From: Chryseobacterium cupriresistens
GTDB taxonomy: Bacteria > Bacteroidota > Bacteroidia > Flavobacteriales > Weeksellaceae
Reading direction: 5' to 3'
Assembly (NCBI RefSeq): GCF_046614675.1
Contig: NZ_JBKKJT010000002.1
Span: 682,001 to 746,000 of the forward strand
DNA: 64,000 nucleotides
This document shows positions 41,713-48,524 of this stretch, piece after piece. Each line of letters opens with the position of its first letter. Within the stretch, counting starts at the first letter, position 1. A program made the position numbers and the translations under genes. The notes beneath the pieces are model-generated. The model made no database searches. It was not told where the DNA came from and saw only the letters and a program-made list of their open reading frames with translations.

Positions 41713-44478
41713 TTACTTCTTTTTTCCTGCAAACTTATTCAGTTTCATGCTGATGGAAAACATGATGTATCGTTTCAGGATGAGATCTTCACGATCTTCA
41801 AAATAAGAATCGGTGATCGTTCTTCTTACGCTTTGATTTTGATTTAAAACATCATAGACCTTTACTTTTGCCGTAAACTGTTTTTTATAGAACGAATATC
41901 CAAGGCTGGTATTCCAGAAGTAGAAATCTTTTTTAAAGCCCGGAGCAATGTTGGAATTGGTATTGTATTCAAAATCGTTTCCAAATACGAAATTGCCTTT
42001 CAGCATATAATTGGTGAGTTCCAGTTTTAAGGATTGATTGGCTGTATTTACATTCGTTATATTATAATTGGTATAATTTGAAAAACTGTATCCAAGTCTG
42101 TAAGAAGGTTTGATGGTCATTTTATCCTTGATTTCATAGGTAAGATTAAGGCCTGGGTTTAGATTATAAGAATTGCTGGTGAAAGATTGTCCATCAATGA
42201 AACCGTTATTGTAAGCATAATTCATGGTGAGTCTTGGATTGATAATAAGTTTATTATTCTTCCATTTCAATACTTTACTGAAACCTCCGCCGGCATTGAT
42301 GCTTTTATTTCCGCTTACGTTGTCATAAGTAATCACCTGTTTCCCTGCATTATCATAGGTGGAAAAATTGATAATATCATTATTTCTGTACGTAAAGCCA
42401 ATATTGAAATAGTAGCTGAGATCTTTTACTTTATTATAATTGTTGAAATACAGATAAAGATTGTTGGTCCAGGTGTTTTTTAAGTTAGGGTTTCCCTGAT
42501 AGGTAATCAGAGGATTGGATTCATCTTTATAAGGAGTCAGTTGTTCTGCGGTGGGAATGGTGAAGTTGGAATAGTTGTAAATGTTTAAGGTTTTTCCTTC
42601 ACTCAGCTGGTAGTAAAGATTGACATTATATTGGGGGAGTACAAAATTTTTCTGCAGATCATATTGCTGTCCGTTATAGATAGAATTTACATTCATATCT
42701 GAAATATCAAGATTCATGGAAGCCCAGAAATTCAGTTTCTTTTTATTAATCTGATATGTAAGCTCAGGAGAGATCTGATTGATTCTTTGCTTCATATTGT
42801 TGGATAAAAGCTGATTGTATTTAGTGTAATCTCCGGTTGTATTATCAAAATCATTTACATTCCTCAAGTCTCTAGTAGATCGGGTTTCATATTTCACTTC
42901 AAAACTTACACTGGACGAATCGGAAACAGGTTCTGTATATCCGGCATTGAAATTGAAACTGCTGTTCTGATTTTTATTTTTGGCTAATTGATCCCTATTG
43001 TCTGTTGATATTCCATTGGATTGATAGAACGTGTTTTGAGATTGATTCAGATTATCCCTTCTGGATTCTGAAATGGAACTGTTCATATTGGCGGAAATTG
43101 AACGGCCTTTTTTTCTGAATTTTCTTGAAAAATAGAGATATGGATTAAATGAATTGCTTTCCGAATCATTACTGGAATACGCATTACTTTCATTCAGAAG
43201 ACTGCCATTCCTTAAAGAAGAGGATCTTGAGTTATTGAAACTGAAACTGCTGTTTTTTGTAAATCTCGGAGAAAGGTAGATACTTGTCATAGAATCCAGC
43301 TTGATTTTAGCTGAAGTATCAAAACTGTATTGTTTGGATTCATTTTCTCCGTTACTTTCAGAATTGGTCTGAAGCGTGTAAGCAGGGAGAAGAGTAGACC
43401 TTGAGACTTTGGATTTTGTTTCCGTATTGGAATCGGAATGCATTAGGCTGAAGGAATCCAGATCGGCATCTTTTCCCAGTTTGTCACTGTAGTTTAAGCC
43501 AATGGTCGTAGACCTTTGAATTCCTTTCGTACCACCTCCCTGGTTAAAGTAAGTTACATTTCCTACCGTTGAGACAGATCCTCCCTGCATCATCCAGGCA
43601 TTCCGGCCATTACCCATGCTGTCAAAAACCTCATCTCTGGAAAATCCCTGGGAATTGATATTATTGGAAGAAGCCAATAGACTTATTTTCGTATCCCCTT
43701 TAAAATAACTGGCCAATCCGCTTGCTTCATACCGTTTGTCTGATCCATAACCGACGGTAAGTCTTGTCAGTAAACCTTTATTTTTCTTTTCATCAATATT
43801 AAAATTGATGGTCGTATTCTGAGATTTGGCTGCTTTTCCGCTCAGTTCCTCCTCCTTTGTTTTGGTGGTGGTAAATTGGATATTCTTGATGATATCTGCC
43901 GGTAAGTTCTGAAGAGCGATTTTACCATCTTTATCAAAGAAAGGTTTTCCGTTGATCATAATTTGATCCACCTCTTTTCCATTCACAGTAATCTTTCCTT
44001 CATTGCTGATTTCTACACCGGGAATCTGCTTCAGAAGCTCTTCAATTTTACTGTCAGGCCGTACTTTGATAGCGGCTGCATTAAATTCAATCGTATCTTT
44101 TTTAATTTTTACCGGAGAAACCGTAATTTTTACCTCATCAATCGTATTCACAATGCCTTGTTTCTCGAGCTGAATATCCCCCAGTGATAATGACTGGTTT
44201 ATTTTTTCAAATTTTTTCGAATAGGAAGATAATTTATCAGCGTCTACTTTAAGAATGGAAGGTTCTTTCATATCATCAATCTTCAGCGAGAATTTCCCTT
44301 CCCTATTGGTTGCCGTATAATTGATAATGGATGAATCTTTTTGTTTCAAAAGATAGACGGTGGCATTTTCTATCGCTTTCTTTTCGGAATCGGATATTTT
44401 TCCGTCAATGTGTAACTTTTGGGCGTGCAGAATAATGACAGTGAACATCAAAGTCAATAGCAACAGAGTTTTCTTCAT
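41713..44478 (-). CDS. Large outer-membrane beta-barrel protein (PF14905 type, TonB-receptor-like)
   Basis: 921 residues. Signal peptide about 1-19, a carboxypeptidase-regulatory-like beta domain (about 22-100), a plug-like part (about 120-230, EELLKQIPGVEISNEGKITVNGKEVDQIMINGKPFF) and a long Asn/Ser-rich barrel to the end. It lacks a clear TonB box and resembles the 'outer membrane beta-barrel family' proteins of flavobacteria. Function unknown; uptake or receptor role by family. Start at ATG 44478; a longer frame from 44520 begins within the upstream gene's terminator. Confidence 0.88.
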   Translation of the reverse strand: MKKTLLLLTLMFTVIILHAQKLHIDGKISDSEKKAIENATVYLLKQKDSSIINYTATNREGKFSLKIDDMKEPSILKVDADKLSSYSKKFEKINQSLSLGDIQLEKQGIVNTIDEVKITVSPVKIKKDTIEFNAAAIKVRPDSKIEELLKQIPGVEISNEGKITVNGKEVDQIMINGKPFFDKDGKIALQNLPADIIKNIQFTTTKTKEEELSGKAAKSQNTTINFNIDEKKNKGLLTRLTVGYGSDKRYEASGLASYFKGDTKISLLASSNNINSQGFSRDEVFDSMGNGRNAWMMQGGSVSTVGNVTYFNQGGGTKGIQRSTTIGLNYSDKLGKDADLDSFSLMHSDSNTETKSKVSRSTLLPAYTLQTNSESNGENESKQYSFDTSAKIKLDSMTSIYLSPRFTKNSSFSFNNSRSSSLRNGSLLNESNAYSSNDSESNSFNPYLYFSRKFRKKGRSISANMNSSISESRRDNLNQSQNTFYQSNGISTDNRDQLAKNKNQNSSFNFNAGYTEPVSDSSSVSFEVKYETRSTRDLRNVNDFDNTTGDYTKYNQLLSNNMKQRINQISPELTYQINKKKLNFWASMNLDISDMNVNSIYNGQQYDLQKNFVLPQYNVNLYYQLSEGKTLNIYNYSNFTIPTAEQLTPYKDESNPLITYQGNPNLKNTWTNNLYLYFNNYNKVKDLSYYFNIGFTYRNNDIINFSTYDNAGKQVITYDNVSGNKSINAGGGFSKVLKWKNNKLIINPRLTMNYAYNNGFIDGQSFTSNSYNLNPGLNLTYEIKDKMTIKPSYRLGYSFSNYTNYNITNVNTANQSLKLELTNYMLKGNFVFGNDFEYNTNSNIAPGFKKDFYFWNTSLGYSFYKKQFTAKVKVYDVLNQNQSVRRTITDSYFEDREDLILKRYIMFSISMKLNKFAGKKK

Positions 44479-44507
44479 TAGTTTTTTTTTCAGAGCCGTA
44501 AAAATAT

Positions 44508-44535
44508 AAAAACATCCCAAAGTTGGGATGTTTCT
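44508..44535 (-). terminator. Terminator of the BON-SH3 gene
   Basis: Stem AAACATCCCAA/TTGGGATGTTT around AG, with TTTATATTTTT after it on the minus strand. It lies only about 30 bases before the next start codon. Confidence 0.75.
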
Positions 44536-44574
44536 ATGCTTTTTTTGTGAAAATTTATTATTTTTTAATAAAAA

Positions 44575-44994
44575 TTATGCTCTTAAATATCTTGAGTAAG
44601 CATATCCTTCCTGGCCGTCTGCATTTTTCACTTTCCACCAGTCATCAGAAGTCTGCTCAATAAGCGTTACAGAAGAACCTTTTGCAGCTTTACCTACAAC
44701 GGCGGCTTCAGTAGAAGGTTCCTGTCTGATATTAAGGTTAGATTCTTCAGTAGCCACTGTTAAAGAAGCTCCTGCAGCAAGACCTGCAACCTGTACATCA
44801 ATATTGATATCTGAAGCAGAATAAGTAGAATCAATAGCTCCTAAAGCATTCCATACAGCATCTTTAGCCGCAGTATTGGAAGCATTTCCGGAAACATAAA
44901 GAATTCCGTCCTGCTCCTGAACCTGAAGATTGGAAATCCCTGCAGACTGTGCCGCTGAAACTACACTTGAATATTTATCTTGTAATTCGCTCAT
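44575..44994 (-). CDS. BON-like plus bacterial SH3 domain protein without signal peptide
   Basis: 139 residues. About 1-68 is a BON-like fold (GISNLQVQEQDGILYVSGNASNTAAKDAVWNAL); about 75-139 is an SH3b domain (SNLNIRQEPSTEAAVVGKAAKGSSVTLIEQTSDDWWKVKNADGQEGYAYSRYL). There is no signal peptide. It starts 7 bases after an exported BON lipoprotein gene. The plan recalls E. coli Kbp (BON plus LysM, cytoplasmic, K+-binding) with SH3 in place of LysM; whether it binds K+ is conjecture. Confidence 0.78.
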   Translation of the reverse strand: MSELQDKYSSVVSAAQSAGISNLQVQEQDGILYVSGNASNTAAKDAVWNALGAIDSTYSASDINIDVQVAGLAAGASLTVATEESNLNIRQEPSTEAAVVGKAAKGSSVTLIEQTSDDWWKVKNADGQEGYAYSRYLRA

Positions 44995-45000
44995 CTTTAA

Positions 45001-45489
45001 TTATTTTACGATTAGGTTGTTGTTATACTTTCCGATTTTCAAAGCATCTACAGATTCTTTGATTTTTCTGGCCTGTAGAGCAGAAACATTTCCTGTAAGC
45101 GTAAGCTGTCCGTTTATAACTTCTACTTTTACAGAAGGGAAATCCTTCACTGCATCCTGAACTTTTTTCTGAACAGCAGGATCTACAGCAGATGCCGTTT
45201 CAACTGGTGCTGCAGGTGCAGGAGCTGCTACGGTAGACATATCCATTACGTCTTTTACTCCGCTGATGGCTTTTAATTTAGCAATCATTGCGTCTTTAGA
45301 CTGTTGATCTGCGAAAGTACCACTTAAGTGAGCTACACCTTCTTTTACTTCAACAGAAGCATTGGGATTAGAAGTTACTATAGTTGTAGCCTGAGTCTGA
45401 AGGTCGGCATCAGAAACTTTCTTTTTACAAGAAATAGCACCGAAAGATACAGCTACAGCTAATGCAGCCATTGCAATAGTTTTTTTCAT
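45001..45489 (-). CDS. Lipoprotein with two BON domains
   Basis: A 162-residue protein. Lipobox GAISC (Cys21) predicts a lipid anchor; BON domain 1 covers about 25-88 (VKEGVAHLSGTFADQQSKDAMIAKLK), an Ala/Pro linker 88-105, BON domain 2 about 105-162 (VINGQLTLTGNVSALQARKIKESV). BON proteins of the OsmY kind bind or stabilise membranes under osmotic stress. First gene of a two-gene operon with the BON-SH3 gene. Confidence 0.87.
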   Translation of the reverse strand: MKKTIAMAALAVAVSFGAISCKKKVSDADLQTQATTIVTSNPNASVEVKEGVAHLSGTFADQQSKDAMIAKLKAISGVKDVMDMSTVAAPAPAAPVETASAVDPAVQKKVQDAVKDFPSVKVEVINGQLTLTGNVSALQARKIKESVDALKIGKYNNNLIVK

Positions 45490-45519
45490 ATTGTATATTT
45501 ATTAATGTTGTTATACACT

Positions 45520-45546
45520 CAAATGTAATAATAAAATTTGTACCAA
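45520..45546 (-). promoter_or_regulatory. Promoter of the BON operon: TTG-N16-TACATTTG
   Basis: On the minus strand a -33 TTG (45546-45544), 16-base spacer and -7 TACATTTG (45527-45520), exact to consensus, about 30 bases before the ATG. Confidence 0.75.
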
Positions 45547-45682
45547 AAGAATAAAAAGTCAATAAATGTTTCTTAATTTTTTTACAATATTTTCTAAACC
45601 AGGGTTTTAATTTTCAGGGATTAAAAACTTAATGCAAAATTCAACGCTATAGAAGAAAATCGTCTGCCAATTGAAAAACCAT

Positions 45683-45697
45683 TATATTTGCGCAAAT
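45683..45697 (+). promoter_or_regulatory. -7 element and overlapping palindrome of the symporter gene
   Basis: TATATTTG (45683-45690) is an exact -7 element, 19 bases before the ATG. The perfect 12-base palindrome ATTTGCGCAAAT (45686-45697) overlaps it and the predicted start of transcription. Confidence 0.65.
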
Positions 45698-45709
45698 TGA
45701 ACTATATAT

Positions 45710-46960
45710 ATGAAAGGACAGAATAAACTTTTTATAGCAATTATCATTGCCCTTCTTCTGGGAGTAGGAATCGGAGGTATTGTACACGTGAGCTATCCGG
45801 ATAGTGCAGAACCCTTTTCTAAAAACATAAAACTGTTGGGAACGGTTTTTATCAGATTGGTACAGATGATTATTGCTCCATTGGTTTTTACGACATTAGT
45901 AGTAGGGATTGCCAAAATGAGTGATATCAAAATGATTGGAAGAGTAGGTACAAAAGCCATGCTTTGGTTTATTTCAGCTTCTCTGATTTCCCTTTTTATC
46001 GGGTTGATCCTTGTTAACTGGCTGGAGCCAGGACATGTTACCAAATTACCAATTCAGGATGTCGCTTCTGCTGACGAACTTCTTAAAAGCAGCAAAAGTT
46101 TTTCCATGGAAGATTTCGTAAAACACATGATTCCTAAAAGTTTATTTGAAGCCTTCGCTACCAACGAAGTACTGCAGATTGTTGTATTTGCGGTAATGTT
46201 TGGAGTTGCTTTGGCTAATCTGGGAGAAGAATATGCTAAACCAGTTGTGAAACTATTTGATATTATTGCGCATGCTATTCTTAAAATGGTAGGCTATATC
46301 ATGTGGTTTGCTCCTCTTGGAGTACTGGGAGCTATTGCAGCCGTAGTGGCCATCAATGGTTTTGAAATTTTTAAAGTATATGCTATTTATTTAAGAGACT
46401 TCTTCTTTGCTATAGGAGTTCTTTGGCTGGTCCTTTTACTGGTAGGATATTTCATCCTAGGAAACCGTCTTTTTGACCTTTTAAAAAGAATTAAAGAACC
46501 ATTACTGATTGCTTTCTCTACTACAAGTTCAGAAGCAGTATTCCCGAAATTGGTGGAAGAACTGGAGAAATTTGGGTGTAACAGTAGAGTAGTATCTTTT
46601 ATTTTACCTTTAGGATATTCATTCAACCTGGACGGAAGTATGATGTACATGACATTTGCTTCAATCTTCATTGCACAGATCTACGGAATCGAAATGACCC
46701 TTGGACAGCAGATCACTATGCTTTTGGTACTAATGCTTACGTCAAAAGGGATTGCAGGAGTTCCAAGAGCTTCTCTGGTAATTATTGTGGCAACATGTTC
46801 AATGTTTGGTATCCCGCCGGAAGGTATTGCTTTGATTTTACCAATTGACCATTTCTGTGATATGGGTAGAAGTATGACGAACGTACTTGGAAATACACTG
46901 GCAACCACAGCAGTTTCAAAATGGGAAGGACAGTTAACTGAACCATTAGACAAAATTTAA
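45710..46960 (+). CDS. Dicarboxylate/amino acid:cation symporter (DAACS family)
   Basis: A 416-residue membrane transporter of the GltP/DctA fold with eight helices and two re-entrant hairpins. Landmarks: RLVQMIIAPLVFTTLVVGIAK, the serine-rich hairpin FSTTSSEAVFPKL, and the substrate/Na+ motifs NLDGSMMYMTFASIFIAQIYG and DHFCDMGRSMTNVLGN. It should take up glutamate, aspartate or C4-dicarboxylates with Na+ or H+. A PhyH-type gene follows after 6 bases. Confidence 0.94.
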   Translation: MKGQNKLFIAIIIALLLGVGIGGIVHVSYPDSAEPFSKNIKLLGTVFIRLVQMIIAPLVFTTLVVGIAKMSDIKMIGRVGTKAMLWFISASLISLFIGLILVNWLEPGHVTKLPIQDVASADELLKSSKSFSMEDFVKHMIPKSLFEAFATNEVLQIVVFAVMFGVALANLGEEYAKPVVKLFDIIAHAILKMVGYIMWFAPLGVLGAIAAVVAINGFEIFKVYAIYLRDFFFAIGVLWLVLLLVGYFILGNRLFDLLKRIKEPLLIAFSTTSSEAVFPKLVEELEKFGCNSRVVSFILPLGYSFNLDGSMMYMTFASIFIAQIYGIEMTLGQQITMLLVLMLTSKGIAGVPRASLVIIVATCSMFGIPPEGIALILPIDHFCDMGRSMTNVLGNTLATTAVSKWEGQLTEPLDKI

Positions 46961-46966
46961 ATATCA

Positions 46967-47689
46967 ATGAGTTTAAACAACTTAGAAAATCATAAAAGCC
47001 ATATTGAAAAATATGGCTTTGCTGTTATCAATGATGTGTTTTCGCAGAAAGAACTGGAAGACATCAACCTTGTTCTGCAAAATATAGACACTTCAAAAGA
47101 AAATTTTAGAAAGTCTGAAGACCTTTTTGCTATCAGGCAGTTCTTAAAAGAAGTTCCGGAAATCAAAGATCTTGTGTTTAATGAAAACATCCGGAAAGTG
47201 GTGAAAGAAATCTTCGGTGAAAAATATTTTGTGGTTAAAAGTATCTATTTTGATAAGCCTGAAACCTCCAACTGGTACGTGGCCTATCATCAGGATCTTA
47301 CTATTTCTGTGGATAAGAAGTTGGAACTCGCTAATTTCGGACCTTGGACCACCAAACAAAATCAGTTTGCGGTACAGCCTCCACTCAACGTTTTGGAAAA
47401 TATCTATACCATCAGAATCCATCTGGATGATACCGATGAAAATAACGGAGCATTGAAAGTAGTTCCAAAATCCCACACAAAAGGCATTTACAGACCGGAA
47501 ACCATCGACTGGACTGTAGAAACAGAAGAAATCTGCAACGTAGAAAAAGGGGGAATTATGCTGATGAAACCTTTAACGCTTCACGGCTCTAACAGAACAA
47601 CGAACGGAAAGAAAAGAAGAGTCATACACATCGAATTTTCTGATATCGAACTTCCGGAAGTTCTGCAATGGTCGGAAAGAATGAATTGA
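46967..47689 (+). CDS. Phytanoyl-CoA dioxygenase (PhyH) family protein
   Basis: A 240-residue Fe(II)/2-oxoglutarate oxygenase fold. The HxD iron ligands are in WYVAYHQDLTISVD, the distal His in LTLHGSNRTTNGKKRRVIHIEFS with the 2-oxoglutarate Arg. The natural substrate is unknown. It starts 6 bases after the symporter gene, suggesting that it modifies the imported amino or organic acid (for example a hydroxylation), but this is inference from context. Confidence 0.88.
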   Translation: MSLNNLENHKSHIEKYGFAVINDVFSQKELEDINLVLQNIDTSKENFRKSEDLFAIRQFLKEVPEIKDLVFNENIRKVVKEIFGEKYFVVKSIYFDKPETSNWYVAYHQDLTISVDKKLELANFGPWTTKQNQFAVQPPLNVLENIYTIRIHLDDTDENNGALKVVPKSHTKGIYRPETIDWTVETEEICNVEKGGIMLMKPLTLHGSNRTTNGKKRRVIHIEFSDIELPEVLQWSERMN

Positions 47690-47690
47690 T

Positions 47691-47729
47691 AAATAAACCC
47701 TTCTTCACATTCTGAAGAAGGGTTTATTT
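47691..47729. terminator. Long bidirectional terminator
   Basis: A perfect 16-base stem AAATAAACCCTTCTTC/GAAGAAGGGTTTATTT with a seven-base loop between convergent genes. Confidence 0.92.
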
Positions 47730-47734
47730 TAGTA

Positions 47735-48505
47735 TTAATCACAGGAGATGACTTCACCATAAGGCTTGTCTATATTTTCTTTATGATAGGAGAGAAATAG
47801 TAGACCTTCTTTTGGGTTGGCATTCCAGAAAGATGTCGGTGTGGAGACTTTCATCTTTGTTTTCAGTATATTTTCGATCATATTATCCTTACTTCCAAAA
47901 GTTGTAACAGGAGTAATTTCCTGAATTTTTGATGTATCATCTATTTTTATTTTATAGATAGCAAAAGGCTGCTTAGGCTTGAATCCACTGATCTTTGACA
48001 AATCAGATTTATATTCAGTTTGGAATTCATCATAGCAACGGGTAAACTGTAAGCCTATAAACCTGAATGTATTATTATTTAAATAAGTAAAGGCTTTTTC
48101 CAGATTTTTAAGCCACGATTTTTCATCTTTTGTTGGTTTATTTTCCAGTTTTGATTTTGGAGTACAGGATGAAATGGAATAGGTGTTATTGTATTGGTTT
48201 AAAAAGATCAGATATCTTTCATTGACCAGGACATCAATTTCACAAGCTCCGGAATAGGAATTTCCAATGAGTCCTCTCACATTCATTGTTTTGAATGTTT
48301 TAGCTCCCTTATATACTTTTTCAATTTCAATATCTGCTTTATAGGATCTTTGCTCAGTATTTTCGTCATATACTTTCAAAATTTTGATAATACCTACAAA
48401 TTCAGAATTTTGATAATTGTGTGCTAAGGTTTCATATACACATTTACAAGCTGAAACTTTTATAATACTTAAAAGTAAAAAGAGTAGTAATGATAATTTT
48501 TTCAT
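47735..48505 (-). CDS. Exported TIMP/NTR-like protein of unknown function
   Basis: 256 residues with a signal peptide (1-18) ending at SACKCVYE, so the mature protein begins with a CxC like tissue inhibitors of metalloproteinases. The following pattern (SEFVGIIKILKVYDENT...YKADIEIEKVYKGAKTFKTMNVRG...GACEIDVLVNERYLIFLNQ...ISSC) fits an NTR/OB-type beta barrel of about 120 residues. The C-terminal half is unrecognised. It starts 19 bases after the GH92 stop on the same strand and may be co-transcribed. Confidence 0.65.
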   Translation of the reverse strand: MKKLSLLLFLLLSIIKVSACKCVYETLAHNYQNSEFVGIIKILKVYDENTEQRSYKADIEIEKVYKGAKTFKTMNVRGLIGNSYSGACEIDVLVNERYLIFLNQYNNTYSISSCTPKSKLENKPTKDEKSWLKNLEKAFTYLNNNTFRFIGLQFTRCYDEFQTEYKSDLSKISGFKPKQPFAIYKIKIDDTSKIQEITPVTTFGSKDNMIENILKTKMKVSTPTSFWNANPKEGLLFLSYHKENIDKPYGEVISCD

Positions 48506-48524
48506 AGGTGTTGTTTTTGTTTTT

